The notes below the pieces were generated by a model. That model saw only the letters and a list, made by a program, of their open reading frames with translations, did no database searches and was not told the DNA's origin. From Chloroflexota bacterium (GTDB taxonomy: Bacteria; Chloroflexota; Chloroflexia; Thermomicrobiales; JADLAZ01), in the NCBI GenBank assembly GCA_020849725.1, contig JADLAZ010000109.1, positions 46,293-110,292 on the forward strand: 64,000 nt of DNA, in the 5' to 3' direction. Made by a program: the position numbers and the translations under genes. Below are positions 19,566 to 28,157 of this stretch, piece by piece (the stretch's first letter is position 1; each line of letters begins with the position of its first letter).

Positions 19566-20999
19566 TCAATCGAGATAGCGGTGGAAGAAGTCGAGTGTCC
19601 GAACCAATAGGTCGCGGGTGGCGTCGTCGCTCCGGGTCGGGTCCAGATAGTGGGCCATGCCGTGATAGAGAAGAAGCTCGTGTGGCCGGCCTTCAGCCTG
19701 GAGGCGCGCGCCGAGCCGCTCCGACTGGTTGATCGGCACCAGCGTGTCGCCGCTGCCGTGGACGATCAGCGTCGGCGGCAGCGCCGCGGTGTGCTCGATC
19801 ACCGACAGCCACAGGTAGAGGTCCGGGCTGGTGTCGGGTGTGCCGAGCGCGGCCATCATCTGCGGCACCGGCGCCATGGCCGGGTCGGGCGTGATCCGAC
19901 CGGCCGACCAGTCCTCACGATACAGGAATGCGTCGCTAATGCCGCCGAGTGACAGGACGCAACGGTAGGCATCGGTCTGCTGGATCAGCAGGAAGGTCCA
20001 CAACGTGGAAAAAGAGCCGCCGGCAACGCACAGCCGACCCGGCATGGCGAGCGGCGACAGGTGGCCGCTGTTGAGCTGCGTGGTCAAGTAGAGCAGGTCG
20101 GCAACATCGGCGGTCAGGTCAGGGAAGTTGAGCGGCGTGAAAGCGACGACGACGAAGCCGCCGGACGCGATGGCGACCGACACCGTCTCCCACGTCTCCG
20201 GCAAGCCGGGATAGTTGATGAGGATCGCCGGATATGGCCCGCCCGCCGGTGGCGCGTAGATGACGCCGGTGGCGGTGCGCTCGACGGGCGCGCGGGCCAG
20301 ACGGCCGGCCATCGCGTCCAGGACGATCGGGTCAGCCGGTGGTGTCGTCAGTGTAAACGGACGTCGCCGCGCCGCTCCGGGGTAGGGCGGTCCCTGCTCG
20401 ACGACCGTCTCGTCGCCGAACGTCAGGTGTGCGCCCACGGTTGGCCCACTGCGCCTGGGCACGTCCAGGCGCAGGTCGATAGCGGCCGTCGCCCCGCCGC
20501 GCACGACGACCGGCGGCCGCCAGCGCAATGTGCCCAGTTGCGTTGAGCCAGTCGGAATGGCGATGGCGCTCGCCACTGGCCCCCCACCCGTTGACGCTGC
20601 CACGACCCGGCTGATGCCGGCCGGCACACCAGCCAGCGTATAGCGCCCCTCAGCATCGGCGGTGACCCGATAGGTGACGCCGCGCGCGTCGGCGGCGATC
20701 ACGCGGGCGCCGGCCAGCGGACGGCCGGCCGCGTCGCGCACCGTGCCCGCGACCGCACCCGCCGGCTGGGTGGCCGGGTCGGGCGACTGCAGCCAGGTCG
20801 GCAGGCCGGCGGCTAGTTGGGTCAGCACCGTGTTGCGCGCCGTCGTGGCCACCAGGCCGTCGGCAGTGTGCACCACGACCAGCGCCAGCCCGACCAGCAG
20901 GCTGGCCGCGGCGGAGAGTGCGACCAGTACCCGCCCTGTGGCGAGCAATCCAGTCACTGCCATCGCCAGCGCCGCTGACCTGCGTTCATCGATGTTCAT
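19566..20999 (-). CDS. membrane-anchored alpha/beta hydrolase with carboxypeptidase-regulatory-like domain
   Basis: The 477-residue protein has an N-terminal membrane or signal helix (about residues 20-48) and a carboxypeptidase regulatory-like beta domain (about 82-135, AGTVRDAAGRPLAGARV). An alpha/beta hydrolase follows from about 205. The likely nucleophile is Ser in GGSFST, the acid is in HGSGDTLVP and the base is His in GMAHYLDP. This is a dipeptidyl-peptidase- or acyl-esterase-like serine hydrolase acting outside the cell; the substrate is not known. The gene is convergent with the lysine operon, with only 11 bases between stops, and divergent from the dehydrogenase at 21068. Confidence 0.75.
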   Translation of the reverse strand: MNIDERRSAALAMAVTGLLATGRVLVALSAAASLLVGLALVVVHTADGLVATTARNTVLTQLAAGLPTWLQSPDPATQPAGAVAGTVRDAAGRPLAGARVIAADARGVTYRVTADAEGRYTLAGVPAGISRVVAASTGGGPVASAIAIPTGSTQLGTLRWRPPVVVRGGATAAIDLRLDVPRRSGPTVGAHLTFGDETVVEQGPPYPGAARRRPFTLTTPPADPIVLDAMAGRLARAPVERTATGVIYAPPAGGPYPAILINYPGLPETWETVSVAIASGGFVVVAFTPLNFPDLTADVADLLYLTTQLNSGHLSPLAMPGRLCVAGGSFSTLWTFLLIQQTDAYRCVLSLGGISDAFLYREDWSAGRITPDPAMAPVPQMMAALGTPDTSPDLYLWLSVIEHTAALPPTLIVHGSGDTLVPINQSERLGARLQAEGRPHELLLYHGMAHYLDPTRSDDATRDLLVRTLDFFHRYLD

Positions 21000-21067
21000 T
21001 GGCGTTCACACGCTCGCACCATGCTAAGATGGGTCGCCCCGGAGACGATAGCAGAGGAGCGATGGGC

Positions 21068-22237
21068 ATGACAGTTCATGGATCGGTCGCGGCGCTGGTC
21101 GGGCAACGGTCGATCGAGGTCCACGAGTTTCCGGTGCCTGACGTCGATGACGAAAGCATCCTGCTCGGCATCGGCCTGACCGGCGTCTGTGGCTCGGACC
21201 TGCACCGGTACCAGGACGTCGGGACGAAGCTCCAGTTGCCGCTGCCAGTCGTCATGGGTCACGAGATCAGCGGGCGGATACTCAAGCTCGGCCGGCGGGC
21301 GAACGACGTCATGAACGCCGACGGCCGGCTAGCCGAGGGCGACCGCGTCGTCGTCTACGCCCAGCGACCGTGTGGACGCTGCTATTGGTGCCGGACCCAT
21401 GGCTTCACGTCTCGCTGCGACGGCGCGCGGCCGGCTGGCTACGGCTACCGCTACGGCTCGGTCGACGCGCCACCATACTTCACCGGCGGCTTCGGCGACT
21501 ACTTGCTTCTCGGCCCCGGCACCTGGATCTGGAAGGTGCCGGACGACGTGCCCTGGGAGGCGGCCGTGCTGACCGAGCCGTTCAGCATGGGCATCCGAGC
21601 GGTCGAGCGAGCCATGTCGGTCCCATCGTGGAAGAACGAGCAGATGTTGCCGTTCGGTGGCACGGTGGCCGTGCTGGGCGCTGGTGCAATCGGCGTGCTG
21701 ACGGCGGTGGCGGCGCGGCTGGCCGGCGCCGGCACGATCATCATGCTCGGCGCACCGCGCGGCGCCCTCGACGTCGCCGCGCGCCTGGGCGTGGCCGATG
21801 TGACGATCGACATCGACCGCGTCGGTGCGGCCGAGCGCATCGAAAAGGTGCGCGACCTGACGCCTGGCGGCTACGGCGCGGATGTCGTCTTCGAGGCGGC
21901 CGGCGTGCCGCGCGCCTTCCTAGAGGGGCTGGAGATGGTCCGGCTGCTCGGCACCTACGTTGAGCTTGGCCTGATGGCCGACTCCGGAGACACGGTGCCG
22001 CTCAACGTCGCCCGCCACCTAACGCAGAAAGACCTGCTGCTGTACGGAGTGGCGGCCCAGCCGGCACAGTCGATCGGCAAGGCGCTGCACACGATCGCGA
22101 CGACGCACCAGCGCATCGACTACCCAGCCATCGTCGGCGCGGTGCTGCCGATCGTCGAGACGGGAGCGGCCTTCCGGCTGATGGAGCATCCAACCGAAAA
22201 ACCGGTCAAAGTCGCCGTACGCGGCACCGGCTATTAG
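21068..22237 (+). CDS. zinc-dependent medium-chain dehydrogenase
   Basis: This 389-residue enzyme is an alcohol/threonine/polyol-type MDR oxidoreductase using NAD(P). Catalytic-zinc marks are GVCGSDLHRY and GHEISGRI. The structural-zinc lobe has four Cys in CGRCYWCRTHGFTSRC. The nucleotide-binding strand is VAVLGAGAIGVLTAVAA. I start at ATG 21068 because AGGAG (21055-21059) is 8 bases upstream; ATG 21062 is too close. The C-terminal half follows the L-threonine/sorbitol dehydrogenase shape but with a longer insert before the structural zinc loop. It is transcribed away from the hydrolase, and TAAGAT at 21025-21030 could be its -10. The substrate is not assignable. Confidence 0.82.
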   Translation: MTVHGSVAALVGQRSIEVHEFPVPDVDDESILLGIGLTGVCGSDLHRYQDVGTKLQLPLPVVMGHEISGRILKLGRRANDVMNADGRLAEGDRVVVYAQRPCGRCYWCRTHGFTSRCDGARPAGYGYRYGSVDAPPYFTGGFGDYLLLGPGTWIWKVPDDVPWEAAVLTEPFSMGIRAVERAMSVPSWKNEQMLPFGGTVAVLGAGAIGVLTAVAARLAGAGTIIMLGAPRGALDVAARLGVADVTIDIDRVGAAERIEKVRDLTPGGYGADVVFEAAGVPRAFLEGLEMVRLLGTYVELGLMADSGDTVPLNVARHLTQKDLLLYGVAAQPAQSIGKALHTIATTHQRIDYPAIVGAVLPIVETGAAFRLMEHPTEKPVKVAVRGTGY

Positions 22238-22245
22238 GCGGAACT

Positions 22246-22348
22246 TGCCCTCACCCCCGCCCTTTCCCACTGCGGTGGGCGAGGGAGCTGGCCTCTCCCG
22301 CCCACGACCAGTCCCCTCTCCCTCTGGGAGAGGGTTAGGGTGAGGGCA
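22246..22348. repeat. palindromic intergenic element overlapping the end of folK
   Basis: Outer arms TGCCCTCACCC (22246-22256) and GGGTGAGGGCA (22338-22348) are exact inverted copies. An inner hairpin CCCTCTCCC/GGGAGAGGG (22314-22334) has a 3-base loop. This is a familiar type of bacterial dispersed palindrome. It lies between two convergent genes and supplies the last codons and the stop of folK. It may also terminate transcription from both sides. Confidence 0.75.
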
Positions 22349-22868
22349 TCTCCGCCCTGGCATCGATCACATCGGCGGCCCAGGCCGGCCCTTCAATGAC
22401 CCTCACTGCCTCCGGCTCCCACAGTGCCGCCAGCAACTCACTCACCGGCCGGCCTAACCACGGGTGCCACAGATCGGGCGCTAGCTCGGCTAGGGGCGTG
22501 AGGACGAAGGCGCGTTCAGCCAGGCGCGGGTGAGGAATGACAAGCCCCAGGTCGTCAACGGTGATGCTGTCGTAGACGAGGATGTCCAGGTCGATCTCTC
22601 GTGGCGCGTTCCGAAACCGCCCTTGCCGGCCGAGCGCCTGCTCGATCGCCTGCAGCCGCTCCAGCAAGGGCCAGGGCGCGAGCGCCGTCGTGACCCGCGC
22701 CACGGCGTTGAGGAACTCCGGTTGGTCGCGGTAGCCGACCGGCTCGGTCGCGTAGAGCGATGACACGGCAGTCAGGCGCGCCGCCGGGGCCAGCGCCGCC
22801 AGCGCCGCCCGCAAGGCGGCGCGCCGGTCGCCGAGATTGCTGCCGAGCCCGAGGTAGACCGTCGCCAC
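22335..22868 (-). CDS. folK: 6-hydroxymethyl-7,8-dihydropterin pyrophosphokinase (HPPK)
   Basis: HPPK transfers pyrophosphate from ATP to 6-hydroxymethyl-dihydropterin in folate synthesis. The 177-residue chain has GLGSNLGDRR at the start, YRDQPEFLNAV, the diagnostic NAPREIDLDIL with the metal-binding Asp pair, and IPHPRLAERAFVL. The start is a GTG at 22868, with AGGAG five bases upstream, reading VATVYLGLGSN. The long open frame upstream is not protein-like. The final residues EMPSP and the stop are encoded by the repeat at 22246-22348. No other folate gene is adjacent. Confidence 0.93.
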   Translation of the reverse strand: MATVYLGLGSNLGDRRAALRAALAALAPAARLTAVSSLYATEPVGYRDQPEFLNAVARVTTALAPWPLLERLQAIEQALGRQGRFRNAPREIDLDILVYDSITVDDLGLVIPHPRLAERAFVLTPLAELAPDLWHPWLGRPVSELLAALWEPEAVRVIEGPAWAADVIDARAEMPSP

Positions 22869-23308
22869 ATTCGCTCCTGCCCAGTGTGCCCCGAGGCACG
22901 TCTGCTCAGGGCTGAGCGTCGATCGTACAGCATGATCCGAGAGCGGCGACAGGTCACCCGGTGACCCGATCTCGCCGCTGGCTTGGCGCGTGGCATGCCG
23001 CGCCTTGCACTGGACTGATCCCTTGGCCACCGAAGCGACTGATCCCTTGGTCACCGCGTCGTGGCAGAACGCCAGATGAGCCATGCTGGGACGGTGACTA
23101 CCGTCAGGATCAACCGCCGATGGCGGTGGGAAGCGACGGACGCAGCCGGCAAGCCTGACGAGCGAACCCGACCATGGTCCCGGTGGGGCCCTTGTGCTAC
23201 AGGCCGGACGGACTGACGCCCTGGATCGATTCGGTACTGGTTGTACATTATCAATAACAGGCAGGGTACGCCGGGCGCCGGCATACACCTGGAAAGGCTG
23301 GTAGATTG
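22869..23308. other. gene-free stretch with a short direct repeat
   Basis: These 440 bases hold no convincing gene. GACTGATCCCTTGG plus C/T plus CACCG occurs twice in direct orientation, at 23013-23032 and 23037-23056, a spacing of 24 bases. It could be an operator or only a small duplication. The stretch separates the divergent folK and PspC genes, so their promoters should lie here, but I see no clear boxes. Confidence 0.35.
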
Positions 23309-23782
23309 ATGGACACAACTTCATCGCAACATCTCCATCGCAGCCGCGAAGATCGGGTCATCTTCGGTGTGTGCGGTGGTCTGGGCCACCAGTTCGGCAT
23401 CGATCCGGTGCTTTTCCGGATCGGCTTCGCGCTCGCCACGCTGGCGGGCGGCATCGGGGTTCTGGCGTACCTGCTGCTGGCGTTCGTCATGCCAGCCAGC
23501 AGCAGCGCAGCCATCTCCGGGACTGACGGCCTGGCCGCGAACCTTGCCAGTCTGCGGGATGACCTGGCCACACTCGGCGGCTCGGCCGGGGACGGCGCGG
23601 ACAGGGTCGGGCCAACTCAGGAGGTCCGCGGCCGGCTCATCGGCGGCGGGGCGCTGGTGGGGCTTGGCCTACTTTTGCTCGGCAATCAGTTCGGCTGGTT
23701 GGCGTGGTGGAACTGGTCACTCGTCTGGCCGATTGTGCTGATCGGATTGGGCGTGATCCTGCTGCTGAAGCGCAACGCCTGA
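23309..23782 (+). CDS. PspC-domain membrane protein
   Basis: The 157-residue protein begins with a PspC domain: SREDRVIFGVCGGLGHQFGI, then a membrane helix with a short extracytoplasmic turn (about residues 12-65). A polar linker leads to two C-terminal helices of LiaI/LiaF type, ending LKRNA. PspC proteins sense or buffer envelope stress, often with LiaF/DUF4097 partners. Such a partner follows 35 bases downstream, so the pair is likely an operon. GGAAAGG lies about 11 bases upstream of ATG 23309; TTG 23306 is an alternative. Confidence 0.82.
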   Translation: MDTTSSQHLHRSREDRVIFGVCGGLGHQFGIDPVLFRIGFALATLAGGIGVLAYLLLAFVMPASSSAAISGTDGLAANLASLRDDLATLGGSAGDGADRVGPTQEVRGRLIGGGALVGLGLLLLGNQFGWLAWWNWSLVWPIVLIGLGVILLLKRNA

Positions 23783-23817
23783 CGACACATGGCTGACAAG
23801 AGAAGGAGCGATGCACG

Positions 23818-25302
23818 ATGAGTATCACACCCGTGATTGAGCCAGAGCGCCTGACTGGCGTCGCGACCGAGACACAGCCCGTGGCGCCGGAGCCGCCGCT
23901 GCCGCCACCCAGCCCGCAGCCCCGCCGCCCCTCGGGACGCCTGCTGGCGGCGCTGATTCTGATTGCGCTCGGCGCCGCGTTCCTGATCACGAACCTGACC
24001 GCGCTTGTGTTCGGCGGGGCGCTGATCCTGCTGGGACTGGCGACGGCGTTTGCCATCGGCCGCGTCGTCACCGGCCAGCGCTCACTGGCCGTGCCGGCGG
24101 GCGTCCTGGCCGGCATCGGCGGCTTCGTAGCCTTGAAGGAGGCCGGCCTGGTCACCGATGGTGGCGGCTGGTTCTTCATGATGCTTGGCGCTGGTTTCTT
24201 GCTGACTTACGTGCTCGGCTGGCGGCTGGGTGCGGTCTGGCCGCTCTTTCCGGCGGCGGCGCTGGCGATATTTGGCGCGCTCATCGGCGACTGGGTCGAT
24301 GTGGCCTGGCTCGCCTCGTATGCTGTGCTGGCGCCTAACTGGCCGCTGGTGCTGGTCATCATTGGTGGTTGGTTGCTCCTGCGTGACCTCGTGCCGGCGC
24401 CAGCACGACGGCCGATCGCAATCCTGGGCACGCTGGTGCTGATCGTCTACGGTGGGCTGGCTGTGGGCGGCACGATTGCTGCTGCGGTGGCCCCGGCGAT
24501 CGCGTCAGCGCGACCGGTGATCGTCTTTCCCGGCCTGGTCGGGCCGCGGGTGACCACCACCGTGACACTGGCCGCGCCGATGGCCGACGGGGCGACACTG
24601 CGCGTCGCCAATACCAGCGGTCGAACGTCAGTTCGCCGCGGGAGCGGCGACGTGCGCGTGACCGCGATGGTCCATCATCCGCTGGGAGTGAGCGCGCCGG
24701 AAGTTCGGCTCGCGCCGACTGAGACCGGCCTGCTCCTGAACCTCGCGCCAACCATGGTCCCGAACGTAACCGTTGACTATGTCATTAGCGTGCCGGCGTC
24801 AGCGGCGCTGGTGGCGCAGTCGACCAGTGGCGACGTCGCCATCAGTGATCTGTCCGGCGCAGTCCAGGCCAGCACGACCAGTGGCCGGCTGATGCTGACA
24901 AACCTGTCCGGTCCGGTGACGGCGCGCAGCACTTCCGGCGAGCAGCGCATGGCCAGTCTCACCGGTGAAATCCGAGCCACGTCCAGCAGTGGCGACATCG
25001 ATGGGGCCGACCTCGTGGACGTCCGTGAGGTCACGACGACGAGCGGCGATGTCCGCCTGAGTGGCCAGTTCGTTGGTGACACGCGTATTACGACCACGAG
25101 CGGCGATGCGCGTGTTGGGTTCGCGCCCGGCAGCAGCGCTCACATCGCCGTGTCGACGACGAGCGGCAACATTCGCACCACCGGCCTGCCGCTGACGATT
25201 CAACGACAAGCCAACCGAGCCCTGTCCGGCGCCATCGGCGGTGGCGCTGGAACGGTCGCTGTGTCGACGACGAGCGGCGATGTCACGCTAACCGGCCAGT
25301 AG
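23818..25302 (+). CDS. membrane protein with C-terminal DUF4097 beta-repeat domain
   Basis: The 494-residue product has a Pro-rich cytoplasmic start. Seven or eight membrane helices of the LiaF-like type (about residues 40-235) follow. After them comes an extracytoplasmic DUF4097-type beta-solenoid (about 245-494) made of repeated strands with TSGDV/TTSGN turns. Nine or so such turns are visible, ending TTSGDVTLTGQ. AGGAGCG lies before the ATG. With the PspC protein just upstream it probably forms an envelope-stress module. A downstream response-regulator pair as in Firmicutes is absent. Confidence 0.78.
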   Translation: MSITPVIEPERLTGVATETQPVAPEPPLPPPSPQPRRPSGRLLAALILIALGAAFLITNLTALVFGGALILLGLATAFAIGRVVTGQRSLAVPAGVLAGIGGFVALKEAGLVTDGGGWFFMMLGAGFLLTYVLGWRLGAVWPLFPAAALAIFGALIGDWVDVAWLASYAVLAPNWPLVLVIIGGWLLLRDLVPAPARRPIAILGTLVLIVYGGLAVGGTIAAAVAPAIASARPVIVFPGLVGPRVTTTVTLAAPMADGATLRVANTSGRTSVRRGSGDVRVTAMVHHPLGVSAPEVRLAPTETGLLLNLAPTMVPNVTVDYVISVPASAALVAQSTSGDVAISDLSGAVQASTTSGRLMLTNLSGPVTARSTSGEQRMASLTGEIRATSSSGDIDGADLVDVREVTTTSGDVRLSGQFVGDTRITTTSGDARVGFAPGSSAHIAVSTTSGNIRTTGLPLTIQRQANRALSGAIGGGAGTVAVSTTSGDVTLTGQ

Positions 25303-25354
25303 GCTAGTGGTGTGTCAGGCCTCAATTGCCGAGTATGGACAGCATCGCCTCGGT

Positions 25355-25444
25355 GTAGGGGCACCCCTTGTGGGTGCCCAGTACCGACGGCTGGCTAGCG
25401 ATATCGGCAGCGGCCAACCGGGCACCCACAAGGGGTGCCCCTAC
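25355..25444. repeat. 90-bp inverted-repeat element with perfect 25-bp arms
   Basis: Arms at 25355-25379 (start GTAGGGGCACCCC) and 25420-25444 (end GGGGTGCCCCTAC) are exact inverted copies around a 40-base centre. The termini GTAGGGGC/GCCCCTAC are the same as in the palindromes at 4914 and 33712, so these may be one broad family. It lies between two convergent genes. Confidence 0.8.
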
Positions 25445-25480
25445 CATGCGGTTCACGTCTGACGGACCACTAGGCGGGCA

Positions 25481-25533
25481 GGGGACCGAGGAGGCCAGGG
25501 TGACGCGATCGCTCCCTGGCCTCCTCGTACCCC
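25481..25533. terminator. bidirectional terminator-like hairpin between convergent genes
   Basis: Left arm 25481-25500 and right arm 25514-25533 pair over 20 bases with two mismatches, around a 13-base loop; the core is GAGGAGGCCAGGG/CCCTGGCCTCCTC. There is no T run, so this could be a terminator or just another palindromic element. The AGGAGGCCAGG core resembles the arms of the insertion in mtaB. Confidence 0.5.
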
Positions 25534-25548
25534 TGATCCTCCGGGCCG

Positions 25549-26655
25549 CTACGGTACGATCGCTATGCGTCCGACCTGGCCGTGGCCGGCCAGCCACTCG
25601 GCCTGGGCGAAGGCGTCGTTGAGCTGGTCGAGCGGATACGTTCGCGACACCATCTGGTCGAGTGGGATGCGGTGTTGCGCTTTGCTCAGCCAGGCCAGCG
25701 CCCGTGGGATGGCCCAGCGCTCGTAGGTCAGCACGCCCTGGATCAGCTTCGGCCGGCGCGTCGCGTCGTGCGGGATGATCGTCGCCGTCGCGCCCTGGAC
25801 GATGTTGCCCATCCACAGGTAGCGGCCACCGACGCGCAGCATCTCCAGCCCCTCCTGGACGACGCCGGCGACACCGGCCACTTCGACGCAGACGTCGGCG
25901 CCACCGCCGCGAGTCAGGTCGCGCACGATCTCGACGCGCTGCTCCTTCGTCGGGTAGTCGTCGAGGTTGATCGTCACGTCGGCGCCGAAGGCGCGCGCCA
26001 GCGCCAGCCGCTCCGGCACGCGGTCGATCGCGACGATCGTGCCGGCGCCCATGTCGCGCGCCAGCGCCACGGCATAGAGGCCAAGGCCGCCCGCGCCCTG
26101 GATGACGACCGTGTCGCCCAGCCAGACCCTGATCTGGTGCAGGCCATAGACGACTTGCGCCAGCGCGCAGTTGACCGGCGCGACCAGCGCGTCGGACAGG
26201 TCGTCGGGCACCTTAAAGACCCACTGGCCCGGCTGGAGGTAGATGTAGTCAGCAAAGGCGCCGAGGAAGTGCGGGTCCTCGTCGGCAGTGAGCGTATTGC
26301 GGTAGGTGTAGCGGTTGGGGCAGCCAGTGACGCCATGGAGGCAGGCCGGGCAACTGCCACACGGGATCGAGTAGGAGTAGGTCACGCGGTCGCCTGGCTG
26401 CAACGGCTGGCCGAGCGTGTCGGTCGTCGCCCGCGCGCCGAACGCGACAACCTCGCCGGCCATCTCATGGCCCTGGATGCCCGGGTGCGGCTGAAACCAG
26501 GGCACCTCGCCGCGCCACATGTGCAGGTCCGACCCGCACAGCCCGGCAATTCGGATCTTGACCAGGATCTCGTCGGCGCGTGGCGGCCGCACCGGATACT
26601 CGCGCATCTCCATGGGCGCGCCGGGTCGGACCGTGACCATCGCTCGCCCCTGCAT
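25549..26655 (-). CDS. zinc-dependent medium-chain dehydrogenase
   Basis: The 368-residue enzyme is a second MDR-family oxidoreductase. Catalytic-zinc segments are AGLCGSDLHMW and GHEMAGEVVAFG. The structural-zinc Cys cluster reads CGSCPACLHGVTGC. The nucleotide-binding strand is TVVIQGAGGLGLYAVALA. It starts at ATG 26655 with a strong AGGAGGACGAC site upstream. The catalytic parts resemble, but are not close to, the dehydrogenase at 21068, so the two are unlikely to be a recent duplication. It faces the DUF4097 gene. The substrate is unknown. Confidence 0.83.
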   Translation of the reverse strand: MQGRAMVTVRPGAPMEMREYPVRPPRADEILVKIRIAGLCGSDLHMWRGEVPWFQPHPGIQGHEMAGEVVAFGARATTDTLGQPLQPGDRVTYSYSIPCGSCPACLHGVTGCPNRYTYRNTLTADEDPHFLGAFADYIYLQPGQWVFKVPDDLSDALVAPVNCALAQVVYGLHQIRVWLGDTVVIQGAGGLGLYAVALARDMGAGTIVAIDRVPERLALARAFGADVTINLDDYPTKEQRVEIVRDLTRGGGADVCVEVAGVAGVVQEGLEMLRVGGRYLWMGNIVQGATATIIPHDATRRPKLIQGVLTYERWAIPRALAWLSKAQHRIPLDQMVSRTYPLDQLNDAFAQAEWLAGHGQVGRIAIVP

Positions 26656-27100
26656 GTCGTCCTCCTTCACGATCGTACCAATAGCGATCTTAGCACGGCA
26701 GGCCCTCGCCAGCGTCCAATGGGGCCGGTCCTGGACGCCGGTCTCAAGGACTCGGCACGGGTTGCGCACCTGTGTGACGCGCGGGCAGGGCCAGGCGCCC
26801 CGCGGCCCCCGCCGAGCGAGTCGGGGCAGGGCAGCGCCCGGACGATGGTCCGGGAAGGGACCATTGGACAACGTGGCGCTGGCTGGCGCGATCCGCCAGG
26901 GACTGAGCCAGGGGAGCATGGCGGCCAGGATCACCGTGGCCGGGACACGGCTGGGGGCGGATCGCGCCAAACTGGATACCGGCCGCGCGTCGATACGCGC
27001 CCAGCCCCACGCCCACCCATCCCTGGTGGGCCGTGGCCGCACTACCACCGCGCCCGCCGAACCAGACGCCGCTCGTCACCCATGCGAGGGGTGCCCCTGT
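26656..27100. other. gene-free stretch, nothing recognised
   Basis: These 445 bases between two leftward genes contain no plausible protein, RNA or inverted repeat that I can support. TAAGAT on the minus strand at 26690-26695 could be a -10 for the dehydrogenase, without a matching -35. Confidence 0.4.
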
Positions 27101-28018
27101 TTAGCGAGCCGACCAGGTGAAGTGCGGCCCGAGCGCATCGAGGATGATCTGGCGCTCGCGCACATCGGCGGCGTCCTCCGGTGGAACCAGCACGCGACAG
27201 ACGATCGTGTCGATGACACCACGGGCGCGCAGCACCTCTTTCTCCCAGCGCACACCCAGCAGTCGCTCCCGATTGAGCGCCGGCAGCAGCGCCGCAAACA
27301 GCGCTCGCGCAGCCGGCTCGTCGCCGCCATCGAGCAGGTTCCACAGGCGCGCGTGGACATCGGCGAACTCGCAGGCCGGCATGTTGCCGCAGGCGCCGCG
27401 GTGATACTCATCGAACAGGTAGGCTGCCGCCGCACCGCCGAAGACGCCGGTCAACACATCGCTGGCTGCCGCCATGAGCCGTCCGATCGAGTGCGGACCG
27501 GGCAGCACTTCCTCTTTGACGTAGGCGATGTTCGGGATCGAGCGCGCCAGGTCGGCCAGCAGCGCCGGTGCGACCGGCACGCCCATCGGTGGGCTGGCGT
27601 TCTGAACCATGATCGGCAGTGCAACCGCCCGCGCCACCGTTTCGTACAGCGCCCGCACGCCGGCCACATCCGGCCGCGCCAGCGCTGACGGCATGACGAT
27701 AATGCTGTCGGCGCCAGCCTCACCTGCCCAGCGCGCCAGCATCACCTGGTGGGGCGTGCTGTTGCCGCCACAGCCCAGCACGACCGGGATGCGCCCGGCG
27801 ACGGCACGCGTGACGATGCCGAAGCCCCGCCGCCGCTCGTCGTCGGAGAGCGTGTAGAACTCGCTGGCCAGCACCGGCCAGACCAGCCCGTGCGCGCCCG
27901 CCTCACAGATGAACTCCGCCACCCGGCGCAGCCCGACCTCGTCGAGCGCGCCGTCGTCATGAAACGGCGTCGCCGCGATCGCGAACATGCCCCGCCACTG
28001 CTTGTCCAGCTTGCCCAT
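27101..28018 (-). CDS. dihydrodipicolinate-synthase/N-acetylneuraminate-lyase family protein
   Basis: The 305-residue chain has the class I aldolase TIM barrel of the DapA family, with the Schiff-base Lys in YVKEE (Lys168). Key DapA residues differ. The GTTGE loop is replaced by WPVLASE, and the catalytic Tyr of the YNxP segment is Gln139 in VQNASPP. It is thus unlikely to be true DapA. A lyase or aldolase acting on another 2-keto acid, or a dehydratase, is likelier. This also fits the presence of the alpha-aminoadipate lysine operon. It is divergent from the ABC importer at 28158, which may share its physiology. Confidence 0.78.
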   Translation of the reverse strand: MGKLDKQWRGMFAIAATPFHDDGALDEVGLRRVAEFICEAGAHGLVWPVLASEFYTLSDDERRRGFGIVTRAVAGRIPVVLGCGGNSTPHQVMLARWAGEAGADSIIVMPSALARPDVAGVRALYETVARAVALPIMVQNASPPMGVPVAPALLADLARSIPNIAYVKEEVLPGPHSIGRLMAAASDVLTGVFGGAAAAYLFDEYHRGACGNMPACEFADVHARLWNLLDGGDEPAARALFAALLPALNRERLLGVRWEKEVLRARGVIDTIVCRVLVPPEDAADVRERQIILDALGPHFTWSAR

Positions 28019-28106
28019 AGCTACCTCCCTCCATGTGCCCCCATCATCGGCTGCCGGTGGCCGGACCGCAAGGGGAATCCGTCGTGGAGGCGCGGCGCGA
28101 GTCTGG

Positions 28107-28146
28107 TATACTGGCCATCGTGAAATTGATCACGAGTGATCGTGAG
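28107..28146 (+). promoter_or_regulatory. extended -10 promoter with overlapping inverted repeats upstream of the ABC importer
   Basis: TGGTATACT gives an extended -10 (TATACT at 28107-28112) with no clear -35. Immediately after it, TCGTGA (28118-28123) and TCACGA (28130-28135) form an inverted repeat. GATCAC/GTGATC (28128-28141) forms a second one around GA. Overlap of these with the start region suggests a repressor operator. AGGAG at 28145-28149 serves the GTG at 28158. Confidence 0.45.
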
Positions 28147-28157
28147 GAGTGAGACGG

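Noticed and set aside
24800..25300. Tandem TSGD-encoding repeats as a variable or mobile repeat
   Set aside because: They are the normal turns of the DUF4097 beta-solenoid, too diverged at DNA level for a recent repeat expansion.
26656..27100. Small genes in the gap between the dehydrogenase and the DapA-like gene
   Set aside because: Open frames here lack ribosome sites and read as Arg/Pro/Gly-rich sequence on every strand.
27101..28018. Naming this gene dapA
   Set aside because: The GTTGE loop and the catalytic Tyr are missing, and lysine appears to be made by the alpha-aminoadipate route here.
28021..28157. FMN, thiamin or other riboswitch before the ABC importer
   Set aside because: The 137-base leader is too short and lacks the conserved blocks of those aptamers; only a promoter and dyads were seen.
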